Part shown: positions 56,664-64,000 of the stretch, in pieces | How the letters are laid out: the number at the start of each line of letters is the position of its first letter | Numbering within the stretch: position 1 is the stretch's first letter | Source: Erythrobacteraceae bacterium CFH 75059 | GTDB taxonomy: Bacteria; Pseudomonadota; Alphaproteobacteria; Sphingomonadales; Sphingomonadaceae | Assembly: GCA_004331795.1 (NCBI GenBank) | Contig: SJSR01000002.1 | Span: 372,001-436,000 of the forward strand | Reading direction: 5' to 3' | DNA: 64,000 bases | Program-made: the position numbers and the translations under genes | Notes under the pieces: generated by a model | Seen by the model: only the letters and a program-made list of their open reading frames with translations | The model's database searches: none | What the model was told of the DNA's origin: nothing

Positions 56664-57830
56664 ATGGCCACGTCCGCACCCGTTCCCGCGCCTCCTCCCG
56701 GCGCCACCGGCTGTCTGGTGCTCGCGGACGGGACGATCATCTGGGGACAGGGGTTCGGCGCGACTGGCGACGCGGTCGGCGAGGTGTGCTTCAACACCGC
56801 CATGACCGGCTACCAAGAGGTCATGACCGACCCATCCTATGCCGCGCAGATCGTCTGCTTCACCTTTCCACATATCGGCAATGTCGGGGCCAATCCCGAA
56901 GACATCGAGAGCGAGGGGCATGGCGCGGTCGGCTGCATCGTGCGCGAGCGGGTGACGCCGCATTCGAACTTCCGGGCGGAGACGCACTTTTCCGACTGGC
57001 TGCGCGAGCATGGCCGCATCGGCCTTGCCGGGGTGGACACGCGCGCGCTCACCCGGCGGATCCGTCGCGGCGGCGCCCCAAACGCCGTCATCGCGCATCA
57101 CCCCAGAGGGGAGTTCGACGTCGCCGCACTGCTTGACCGGGCACGATCCTGGCCGGGGCTGGAAGGGCTCGACCTCGCAAAGCTCGTCACGCGCGACGAG
57201 CACACGCACTGGGTGGGCGGCCCATGGTCGCTCGGCGGGGCGGAGGGGGTGGACGGTGCGCAATCGGATCGTCCGCACGTGGTCGCCATCGATTACGGGT
57301 CCAAGGACAACATCTTCCGCAATCTGGTGCGCGCCGGCGCGCGGGTGACGGTGGTGCCGGCGCGCGCCACGCTCGATGACATCCTCAGGCTCCAGCCGGC
57401 GGGCGTGTTCCTGTCCAACGGTCCGGGCGATCCGGCGGCGACGGGCGAATACGCGGTGCCGGTGATCCGCGGCCTGCTGGACCGCGACGTGCCGATCTTC
57501 GGCATCTGCCTTGGCCACCAGCTCCTCGGCCTCGCCGCCGGGGCCAAGACGGCCAAGATGCACCAGGGGCATCGCGGCGCCAACCATCCGGTCAAGCGGC
57601 TGGGGGATGGCGCGGTGGAGATCACCAGCATGAACCACGGCTTCGCGGTGGATCGTGACACGCTGCCCGAAGGGGTGGAGGAAACGCACGTCTCGCTGTT
57701 CGACGGCTCGAACTGCGGCATCAGCCTGCGCGGCAAGCGGGCCTTCGGCGTGCAGTACCACCCGGAGGCGTCGCCGGGGCCGCAGGACAGCTTCTACCTG
57801 TTCGAGAAGTTCGTGGGGGAGTTGGGTTGA
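56664..57830 (+). CDS. carA: Carbamoyl-phosphate synthase small subunit
   Basis: Glutaminase subunit that supplies ammonia to CarB for arginine and pyrimidine synthesis, 388 residues. The N-terminal CPSase_sm domain has CFNTAMTGYQEVMTDPSYA. The class I glutamine amidotransferase domain has nucleophile Cys282 in FGICLGHQLLGLAAG and the His/Glu pair in VQYHPEASPGP. GGAG precedes the start. The next ORF begins directly at its stop. Confidence 0.97.
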   Translation: MATSAPVPAPPPGATGCLVLADGTIIWGQGFGATGDAVGEVCFNTAMTGYQEVMTDPSYAAQIVCFTFPHIGNVGANPEDIESEGHGAVGCIVRERVTPHSNFRAETHFSDWLREHGRIGLAGVDTRALTRRIRRGGAPNAVIAHHPRGEFDVAALLDRARSWPGLEGLDLAKLVTRDEHTHWVGGPWSLGGAEGVDGAQSDRPHVVAIDYGSKDNIFRNLVRAGARVTVVPARATLDDILRLQPAGVFLSNGPGDPAATGEYAVPVIRGLLDRDVPIFGICLGHQLLGLAAGAKTAKMHQGHRGANHPVKRLGDGAVEITSMNHGFAVDRDTLPEGVEETHVSLFDGSNCGISLRGKRAFGVQYHPEASPGPQDSFYLFEKFVGELG

Positions 57831-58181
57831 GTGGCTGTGTTGAGCAAGCTCGAGAGAAGAATTCTCCTGAAGCTGCGTCGGGACGGCGCTCTCCCCGGAC
57901 ATGCAAAGCCAGTATGGGAAAGCAGTGCGAATGACTGGGAGGCGCGGAAAGCAGCAGGCATGTCTCTCGCAAGTTTGCACTTAGCGCGGAGGGTCCAGAA
58001 CAGCGAAGCGCCAGGTATACTGCACCTCGATCTCACTCCCGCCGGTGTCAGCTTGGCTGATCGTAGCATCGAAGAAGATAGGCTGCTCAACAAGCTCAAG
58101 TCGGTCCAATGGGTAAGCTGGCTGGCGCTGGTTATGTCAGCCATCTCCACCGCCATTTCCTTCGCGAGTCTTTCAAGATAA
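57831..58181 (+). CDS. Orphan ORF wedged between carA and carB
   Basis: 116-residue protein, not recognised. A basic, winged-helix-like N-terminal half ([20 protein letters not shown] and [16 protein letters not shown]) is followed by a C-terminal membrane segment, [20 protein letters not shown]. The GTG start abuts the carA TGA with no gap, and its TAA overlaps the carB ATG by one base (TAATG). Base composition is visibly lower in GC, with more A/T third positions than carA or carB, suggesting acquisition. carB lacks its own good ribosome-binding site, so this ORF may carry ribosomes into carB. Confidence 0.7.
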   Translation: MAVLSKLERRILLKLRRDGALPGHAKPVWESSANDWEARKAAGMSLASLHLARRVQNSEAPGILHLDLTPAGVSLADRSIEEDRLLNKLKSVQWVSWLALVMSAISTAISFASLSR

Positions 58182-61100
58182 TGCCCAAACGTACCGACAT
58201 CTCCTCCATCCTCGTCATCGGCGCCGGTCCCATCATCATCGGGCAGGCGTGCGAGTTCGACTATTCGGGCACGCAGGCGATCAAGGCGCTGAAGGAGGAA
58301 GGGTACCGGGTTGTCCTGGTGAACTCCAACCCGGCCACGATCATGACCGATCCGGACATGGCCGACGCGACCTATGTCGAGCCGATCACGCCCGCCATTG
58401 TCGCCAAGATCATCGAGCGCGAACGCCCCGACGCGCTGCTGCCGACGATGGGCGGGCAGACGGCGCTTAACTGCGCGCTGGCGCTCTACAACGACGGCAC
58501 GCTGGCCAAGTACGGCGTGCAGATGATCGGCGCCAACGCCGATGCCATCGACAAGGCGGAAAACCGCCAGCGCTTCCGCGAGGCGATGGACCGCATCGGC
58601 CTCGAAAGCGCGCGCAGCGGGGTAGCGACCACCGTTGAACAGGCGTTCGCCGTGCTGGAGCGCACCGGGCTTCCCGCGATCATCCGCCCCTCGTTCACGC
58701 TCGGCGGCACGGGCGGGGGCATCGCCTACAACCGCGCGGAGTTCGAGCGGATCGTGCGCGAAGGGCTCGCCGCCTCGCCGACCACCGAGGTGCTGATCGA
58801 GGAGTCGCTGCTCGGGTGGAAGGAGTTCGAGATGGAGGTGGTCCGCGACCGGGCGGACAATTGCATCATCGTGTGCTCCATCGAGAACGTCGATCCGATG
58901 GGCGTGCACACAGGAGATTCGATCACCGTCGCCCCCGCGCTGACCCTGACGGACAAGGAATACCAGATCATGCGTTCGGCCAGCATCGCCGTGCTGCGCG
59001 AGATCGGGGTCGAGACGGGCGGGTCGAACGTGCAGTTCGCGGTCAATCCCAGGGACGGGCGCCTGATCGTCATCGAGATGAACCCGCGCGTATCGCGCTC
59101 TTCCGCGCTGGCGTCGAAGGCGACGGGCTTTCCCATCGCCCGCGTCGCGACCAAGCTGGCGGTCGGTTACACGCTGGACGAGATCACCAACGAGATAACC
59201 GGCGCCACTCCGGCTGCGTTCGAACCGACGCTGGATTACGTGGTGACCAAGATTCCGCGTTTTGCCTTTGAGAAGTTCAAGGGTGCGGACCCGACGCTTT
59301 CGACCGCGATGAAGTCCGTCGGCGAAGTCATGGCGATTGGCCGGAACTTCGCCGAATCGATGCAGAAGGCGCTGCGCAGTCTCGAGACCGGTCTCGACGG
59401 GTTCAACCGGGTGGTCGAGCTTGAAGGCGCGGGGCGGGACGTGATCCTCGCCTCGCTTGCGCAGCGGACGCCCGACCGGCTGCTCAAGGTTGCGCAGGCG
59501 TTCCGGGAAGAATGTTCGGTCGAGGAGGTCCAGGCGGTCACGGGTTACGATCCGTGGTTCCTGCGCCAGATCGAGGCGGTCATTTACGAAGAGCGCATGA
59601 TCGGCCACCACGGGATCCCGACATCCGCCGGCGAGCTGCGGCGGCTGAAGGCCATGGGCTTTTCTGACCGGCGGCTGGCGACGCTGGCGGTGCGCTCGGT
59701 CGGGGTGGCGGGAGGGCTCGCCGAAACGCAGGCGAAGCGCGCGGGGCTGCTGCACGACACGCTGCGGGCGATGGCCGGCGCGACCTCGGCGGACGAGGTG
59801 CGGCGGCTGAGGGAGAAGCTCGGCGTCCTGCCCGTGTTCAAGCGGATCGACAGCTGCGCAGCCGAGTTCGAGGCGATCACGCCCTACATGTACTCCACCT
59901 ACGAGGCGCCGAGTTTCGGCGAGGCGGAGTGCGAGGCGCAGCCTTCCGACCGGCGCAAGATCGTCATCCTGGGCGGGGGCCCGAACCGCATCGGTCAGGG
60001 GATCGAGTTCGACTATTGCTGCGTGCATGCGTGCTTCGCCCTCTCCGAGGCGGGGTTCGAGACGATCATGATCAACTGCAACCCCGAAACCGTCTCGACC
60101 GACTATGACACGTCCGACCGGCTGTATTTCGAGCCGCTGACGGAGGAGGACGTGCTCGAAGTCCTCCGCGTCGAGCGGACTCGCGGCGAACTGGTGGGCG
60201 TCATCGTCCAGTTCGGCGGGCAGACACCGCTGAAACTGGCGCGGGCGCTCGAGCGGGCCGGCATCCCCATCCTCGGCACGTCTCCCGACGCCATCGATCT
60301 CGCCGAAGACCGCGAGCGGTTCGCGCGGCTCGTCGAACGGCTCGGTCTCGACCAGCCGCTGAACGGCATCGCCCGCAGCCGCAACGAGGCCGCCGCCGTG
60401 GCGCGCGAGATCGGCTATCCGGTGCTGCTGCGGCCATCCTATGTTCTGGGCGGACGGGCCATGGAGATCGTCGACAGCGAGGCGCAGCTCGACAGCTACA
60501 TCGCCACCGCGGTCAGCGTGTCCGGCGACACTCCCGTCCTCGTGGACCAGTATCTGCGCGATGCCATCGAGTGCGACGTCGACGTGCTGTGCGACGGCGA
60601 GGAGGTACGTGTCGCCGGCATCATGCAGCACATCGAGGAAGCCGGCGTCCATTCCGGTGACAGCGCCTGCACCCTGCCGCCCTACAGTCTCGCGCCGGAG
60701 ATCGTCGCTGAAATGGCGCGGCAGGCCGAGGCTCTTGCCCGCGCGCTTCAGGTGCGCGGGCTGATGAACGTGCAGTTCGCCATCCGCGGCGAGCGGGTCT
60801 ACCTGATCGAGGTGAACCCGAGGGCAAGCCGCACGGTGCCCTTCGTGGCCAAGGCGACGGGCGTGCCGATCGCGAAGCTTGCCGCGCGCGTGATGGCGGG
60901 GGAATCCCTGAGGGGCATGCCGTCCGTCGACACGGCGCCGCCCTACATGGCGGTCAAGGAAGCCGTGTTCCCCTTTGAACGGTTTCCCGGCAGCGATCCC
61001 GTCCTCACCCCGGAGATGAAGTCGACGGGAGAGGTGATGGGCATCGACAAGGATTTTGTGACCGCCTTCTACAAGGCGCAGCTTGGCGCCGGTGTCACGC

Positions 61101-61507
61101 TGCCGCGCTGCGGAACCCTGTTCGTGTCGGTCAAGGACACGGACAAGCCGGGCATCCTCGCACCGGTGCGCGAACTCGCCGCGGCGGGATTCGCGATCGT
61201 CGCCACCGGCGGCACGCAGAGGTTCCTCGCCGAGCACGGCATCACTGTGCAGCGCGTCAACAAGGTTGCCGAAGGGCGGCCGCACATCGTCGACCGGATC
61301 GTCGACGGCGATATCGACCTGATCTTCAACACCACAGAAGGGTGGCAGAGCCATCGCGACTCCGAGTCCATCCGCTCTTCGGCGCTCGCAGGGAAGGTGC
61401 CCTACTACACCACCGTGGCGGGGTGTGCGGCCACGGCGCAGGCCATTGGCGCGGTGCAGCCCGGCGCGCTTGAAGTGCGGCCGCTTCAGGACTATCATTG
61501 CGCCTGA
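58181..61507 (+). CDS. carB: Carbamoyl-phosphate synthase large subunit
   Basis: 1108 residues with two homologous ATP-grasp halves. The carboxyphosphate half starts [20 protein letters not shown], and the carbamoyl-phosphate half has [19 protein letters not shown]. Repeated [18 protein letters not shown] and [18 protein letters not shown] mark the ATP sites. The C-terminal MGS-like allosteric domain contains [16 protein letters not shown]. The ATG at 58181 is preceded only by AAGAT, so initiation probably depends on coupling to the preceding ORF. Codons upstream from 58109 are a shadow. Confidence 0.97.
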   Translation: MPKRTDISSILVIGAGPIIIGQACEFDYSGTQAIKALKEEGYRVVLVNSNPATIMTDPDMADATYVEPITPAIVAKIIERERPDALLPTMGGQTALNCALALYNDGTLAKYGVQMIGANADAIDKAENRQRFREAMDRIGLESARSGVATTVEQAFAVLERTGLPAIIRPSFTLGGTGGGIAYNRAEFERIVREGLAASPTTEVLIEESLLGWKEFEMEVVRDRADNCIIVCSIENVDPMGVHTGDSITVAPALTLTDKEYQIMRSASIAVLREIGVETGGSNVQFAVNPRDGRLIVIEMNPRVSRSSALASKATGFPIARVATKLAVGYTLDEITNEITGATPAAFEPTLDYVVTKIPRFAFEKFKGADPTLSTAMKSVGEVMAIGRNFAESMQKALRSLETGLDGFNRVVELEGAGRDVILASLAQRTPDRLLKVAQAFREECSVEEVQAVTGYDPWFLRQIEAVIYEERMIGHHGIPTSAGELRRLKAMGFSDRRLATLAVRSVGVAGGLAETQAKRAGLLHDTLRAMAGATSADEVRRLREKLGVLPVFKRIDSCAAEFEAITPYMYSTYEAPSFGEAECEAQPSDRRKIVILGGGPNRIGQGIEFDYCCVHACFALSEAGFETIMINCNPETVSTDYDTSDRLYFEPLTEEDVLEVLRVERTRGELVGVIVQFGGQTPLKLARALERAGIPILGTSPDAIDLAEDRERFARLVERLGLDQPLNGIARSRNEAAAVAREIGYPVLLRPSYVLGGRAMEIVDSEAQLDSYIATAVSVSGDTPVLVDQYLRDAIECDVDVLCDGEEVRVAGIMQHIEEAGVHSGDSACTLPPYSLAPEIVAEMARQAEALARALQVRGLMNVQFAIRGERVYLIEVNPRASRTVPFVAKATGVPIAKLAARVMAGESLRGMPSVDTAPPYMAVKEAVFPFERFPGSDPVLTPEMKSTGEVMGIDKDFVTAFYKAQLGAGVTLPRCGTLFVSVKDTDKPGILAPVRELAAAGFAIVATGGTQRFLAEHGITVQRVNKVAEGRPHIVDRIVDGDIDLIFNTTEGWQSHRDSESIRSSALAGKVPYYTTVAGCAATAQAIGAVQPGALEVRPLQDYHCA

Positions 61508-61623
61508 CTGCGAAGTGAAACCTCCTGAAATCCGGCTAAAAGATGCATGCGGATGTGACCGTCTCGGTTCGGCATCGGCAAGCAGGCCGGGTTGATGCTG
61601 CTTAAAGCGAAAGGCTCTTGTCG

Positions 61624-62091
61624 ATGGAAAAGGTGCCCATGCTTGCCGAAGGGTACGAGAAGCTGTTGGCCGACCTCAAGCAGCTGCGGGCCGAGCGGCC
61701 CAAGATCGTCGAGGCGATCGAGGAGGCGCGGGCACATGGCGACCTGTCGGAGAATGCCGAATATCATGCCGCCAAGGAGCGGCAGGGTCAGGTCGAGGCG
61801 CAGATCGCCGAGCTGGAGGACAAGGTGACCCGCGCCCAGATCATCGATCCGGCCAGCCTGTCAGGGGACAGGATCGTGTTCGGCACGACGGTGCACCTCT
61901 TGGATGACGAGGATCAGCCGGTCACGTACCAGATCGTCGGCCAGACCGAAGCCGACGCCGCGCAGGGGCGGATTTCCTACAACTCGCCGCTGGGTCGGGC
62001 GTTAATCGGCAAGAAGGTGGGCGACGAGGTGGAAGTGACCGTCCCGGCCGGTGACAAGTTCTTCCTGATCGACAGCATCGAATTCATCTGA
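61624..62091 (+). CDS. greA: Transcription elongation factor GreA
   Basis: Rescues backtracked RNA polymerase by stimulating transcript cleavage. The N-terminal coiled coil ([20 protein letters not shown]) has the acidic tip in [18 protein letters not shown]. The C-terminal FKBP-like domain ends [23 protein letters not shown] 61624 lies 9 bases after AAAGG; TTG 61618 is an alternative. It follows carB by about 115 bases, the usual alphaproteobacterial neighbourhood. Confidence 0.96.
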   Translation: MEKVPMLAEGYEKLLADLKQLRAERPKIVEAIEEARAHGDLSENAEYHAAKERQGQVEAQIAELEDKVTRAQIIDPASLSGDRIVFGTTVHLLDDEDQPVTYQIVGQTEADAAQGRISYNSPLGRALIGKKVGDEVEVTVPAGDKFFLIDSIEFI

Positions 62092-62156
62092 TCCGGCAGG
62101 CTCCGCCCGGCTCTGCCGACGCTCCGCGAGGGGCGCTGGTGGCCCGCGGGCGGGGA

Positions 62157-62393
62157 TCAGCGCGAAGGTGACGGGTCGAGGATCCGTTGCAGGTCGACGA
62201 TGACGTACTTCATCTCGGCATCGTCGACCGTGCGCTGCGCATTGCTGCGCCAGGCGGCCTCGGCGGCCTCGTAGCTCGAGTACACGCCGGCAACGTGGAT
62301 GCTTTCGGGGTCACGGAAGTGGAGCGAGCGGGGGTCGGTGACACGCCCGCCCATCACGAGATAGAGCTGCTGACGCTCCGTGGCCGCACCCAT
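62157..62393 (-). CDS. DUF4170-family small protein
   Basis: 78-residue soluble protein of unknown function found mostly in alphaproteobacteria. The signature is YLVMGGRVTDPRSLHFRDPE, then VAGVYSSYEAAEAAWRSNAQ, RTVDDAEMKYVIVDLQRILD. GGGAG lies 10 bases before the ATG at 62393. It lies convergent with greA. Confidence 0.88.
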   Translation of the reverse strand: MGAATERQQLYLVMGGRVTDPRSLHFRDPESIHVAGVYSSYEAAEAAWRSNAQRTVDDAEMKYVIVDLQRILDPSPSR

Positions 62394-62532
62394 GACGAAC
62401 TTGCTCCCGCGTAATCCTGCACATGGCAGAACCGCCTGCGCGCCCGCGCGAGCAGCCTGCCGCGCGGTCCTTTACCGCACCGTCGCCGCAAGGCAAGGGC
62501 GGCACCGGTTTGCGGCCGGTACCGCGGGTGCG

Positions 62533-63102
62533 TCAGAGGTCGCGGAGACGGCGCGACAATGCCCGGCCCGCGCTGCGCGACGTCACGCCGGCCCGGTCGC
62601 TCGCGGACCGCGCGTAATGCTCCGCGCTGCGCCGGGCTTCGCGCAGGCCAAGACCCACCCGTTCGCCCGTGTCAACCAGAGCATCCTTGCCGTGACGTGC
62701 GGCATCTGCGGCATCATCGATCAGGCCCATGGCAAAGCCGATTGCCGCTTCCGAGGCGCTGCTTGCCAGCCCGCCCGCGCGGCGCCGCACCCGGCGCCCG
62801 GCGGGAGTCATCGAGCCGATCAGCAAACCGACGGCAAGCCCGCCCAGCACCGTCGCGACCGGGTGTTCGCGCGCGAAGTTGCCCAGTGTGCTTGCCGCAT
62901 CGCGCGCGTGGTGCGCCACCGTGTCGCCGTGATGCTGCGAGCCGGCGGCAATCCGCCGCTTCAGCTCCTCGTGCTTTTCATCTCCGGTCGCGGCGTCCTT
63001 TCCGGCGGCGTCCGCAGCCGCCCCGCCGGTCTGCGTGTGGCCCAGTGTTTCGCCATGAAGGGCATTTTCCCGATCAACGGTTTCCTGAAGCTTGTCACTC
63101 AT
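62533..63102 (-). CDS. DUF883/ElaB-like membrane-associated protein
   Basis: 189 residues. The N-terminus is hydrophilic (QETVDRENALHGETLGHTQT). Residues about 75-110 form an amphipathic region leading to a single membrane segment, HPVATVLGGLAVGLLIGSMT, then RRVRRRAGG. A long Ala/Arg-rich helical tail follows. The pattern of an amphipathic helix before one glycine-rich membrane segment resembles DUF883 stress proteins. The start at 63102 follows GGAG; codons upstream to 63234 are rejected. It is last of three likely cotranscribed envelope genes. Confidence 0.75.
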   Translation of the reverse strand: MSDKLQETVDRENALHGETLGHTQTGGAAADAAGKDAATGDEKHEELKRRIAAGSQHHGDTVAHHARDAASTLGNFAREHPVATVLGGLAVGLLIGSMTPAGRRVRRRAGGLASSASEAAIGFAMGLIDDAADAARHGKDALVDTGERVGLGLREARRSAEHYARSASDRAGVTSRSAGRALSRRLRDL

Positions 63103-63136
63103 CACGTCCACTCCAAATCCTTGCTGATGCCGCGGT

Positions 63137-63490
63137 TCAGTTGCGGAACCGGAACGCAGATCGTTCGCGTTCGTCCGGCTCCCAATCGTCGACATCCTCG
63201 TCCTCGTCCGACCGCTCGCCGGTGAAGAAAGCAATCAACGGGTGGCGGGCGAACCACACGACGATCGCCGCGAGCAGCGCGACCACCAATCCCTTGTGCT
63301 CCCTTGCCAGATGGGCGCCTTCCTCCAGGACGTCGCTGGCGCCGTCCTTGATCTTGTCCGTGGCGCGATCCTTGATGCCCTTTTCGGCGTGTCCCGCCTT
63401 CAGCAGAGCGATGTCTTCCTGAACCGCGGCGTAGGCGCTGTCTCTGGCTCGCCGCTCCTCGCCCAGCCGCCGTGCCAGATCGTCGGTCAT
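63137..63490 (-). CDS. Small single-pass membrane protein
   Basis: 117 residues. A charged helical N-terminal region (RRLGEERRARDSAYAAVQED) and KIKDGASDVLEEGAHLAREH precede one membrane segment, LVVALLAAIVVWFARHPLIA, and an acidic tail rich in Asp and Glu. Its ATG overlaps the stop of the holin-like gene (ATGA). Function unknown; context suggests an envelope-stress role. Confidence 0.78.
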   Translation of the reverse strand: MTDDLARRLGEERRARDSAYAAVQEDIALLKAGHAEKGIKDRATDKIKDGASDVLEEGAHLAREHKGLVVALLAAIVVWFARHPLIAFFTGERSDEDEDVDDWEPDERERSAFRFRN

Positions 63491-63957
63491 TCGTCCTCTC
63501 CCTTGAGCACCCTGACCATCGTCATGGCCTTGCTGCGCGCCATCATCCCCAGGACGGCGGCAACCACCAGCAGAGCCACCACCACCACAAGCGTGGCGGC
63601 AAGCGGACCGATCAGGGTCGCGAGCGAGAGGATCGCGCCGACGGTCAGGCCGATGGCCGCAAGCAGGGCCACGACGCCCGCAGCCACCCCGAGACCCGCG
63701 ATGCTCCCCACCGATTTGCCGGCATAGGCAGCGCGAGTCTTCTGATAGGCAAGCTCGTGGGTGAGATAGTCGCGTCCGTCGTGGTACAGAGCGGTCACAT
63801 TCTCGATCAGCGAGATGTCGGAGTCCGCATCCGGCATCTCGCCGTCGTCTCCCATATGCTGGCCACGAGGAACCGCGCCGGCATGGGAGTCCGTCCGCCG
63901 GATCGGATTGTCCGCAGGTTGCGCAGGTTCGGGACGCGTTCGGTCATGCTCAAGCAC
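63487..63957 (-). CDS. Phage-holin-superfamily-III-like (Holin-X/DUF1469) membrane protein
   Basis: 156 residues. A hydrophilic N-terminus of about 45 residues, then ISLIENVTALYHDGRDYLTHELAYQ, and two membrane segments, GLGVAAGVVALLAAIGLTVG and LAATLVVVVALLVVAAVLGM. This is the chromosomal Holin-X-like family, not evidence of a prophage. The GTG start at 63957 follows AGGAAG; ATG 63855 is an alternative. It heads the three-gene cluster; any promoter lies at or beyond the window edge. Confidence 0.8.
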   Translation of the reverse strand: MLEHDRTRPEPAQPADNPIRRTDSHAGAVPRGQHMGDDGEMPDADSDISLIENVTALYHDGRDYLTHELAYQKTRAAYAGKSVGSIAGLGVAAGVVALLAAIGLTVGAILSLATLIGPLAATLVVVVALLVVAAVLGMMARSKAMTMVRVLKGEDE

Positions 63958-64000
63958 GGCTCATCTTCCTCGTGGCTCTTTCAGGATCGCAAAGCCGCGC

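Noticed and set aside
57794-61498. 1234-residue open frame antisense to carB
   Set aside because: It is an antisense shadow in GC-rich DNA: low-complexity His/Arg/Gly-rich product with no motif, while carB on the other strand is complete.
63487-63957. Holin-like gene as a sign of a prophage
   Set aside because: No endolysin, integrase, portal or tail genes nearby; Holin-X-like proteins are common chromosomal genes.

Overview
The window is a chromosomal segment of a GC-rich Gram-negative alphaproteobacterium. The most likely order is Sphingomonadales. The evidence for this is: a Coq4-family ubiquinone protein, the split mutasome imuA-imuB plus dnaE2, the yqeY-dnaG-rpoD order divergent from carA-carB-greA, LexA boxes of the alphaproteobacterial GAAC-N7-GAAC type, an EcfG-type general stress promoter and a FATGUY-type receiver protein. 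The taxonomic placement is inferred from gene content and style only. No rRNA, transposase, integrase, CRISPR array or prophage block is visible. Coding density is very high, and no gene-free stretch exceeds about 300 bases.

Layout. 1-9.5 kb: a truncated SLC13-type permease, a secreted M20 amidohydrolase, isocitrate lyase (aceA) with a small partner gene and a divergent RamB/ScfR-type regulator, panB, an APC amino-acid permease and a PNPOx-like stress protein behind a good EcfG promoter. 9.6-20.5 kb: a DNA-damage region. imuA-imuB lies behind one LexA box. A second LexA box precedes an operon of radical SAM protein, DUF4130-UdgX fusion, dnaE2 and an extensin-like protein. 20.5-27.9 kb: the complete phosphate regulon phoR-pstS-pstC-pstA-pstB-phoU-phoB with a candidate Pho box, preceded by tRNA-Glu(UUC). 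28-37.6 kb: recJ, nitronate monooxygenase, an amidohydrolase, yceI, miaA head-to-head with serB, coq4 and purL.

37.7-46 kb: xseB-ispA-coaD-cyclophilin, then a tightly overlapping run queA, ABC ATPase, ABC permease, DUF481 barrel, tgt and SDR. 46-52 kb: a small ORF with a striking inverted repeat over its start codon, rpsD with a strong terminator and a structured leader, chorismate mutase, a TrmJ-like methylase, glyA, rpiB, and a two-component pair of HWE-type PAS kinase and FATGUY single-domain receiver. 52-64 kb: yqeY-dnaG-rpoD on the minus strand. Divergent to it is carA-orf-carB-greA, in which a lower-GC orphan ORF sits exactly between carA and carB. A DUF4170 gene and a cluster of three small membrane or stress-envelope proteins close the window.

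The most interesting unit is the SOS region. It pairs the ImuA/ImuB/DnaE2 translesion mutasome with a radical SAM enzyme and a UdgX-type uracil-DNA protein. Each transcription unit begins with a LexA box whose spacer contains the likely -10 element and which lies at or within a few bases of a start codon. This suggests a jointly induced damage-tolerance system that couples error-prone synthesis with capture or processing of uracil or another modified base.
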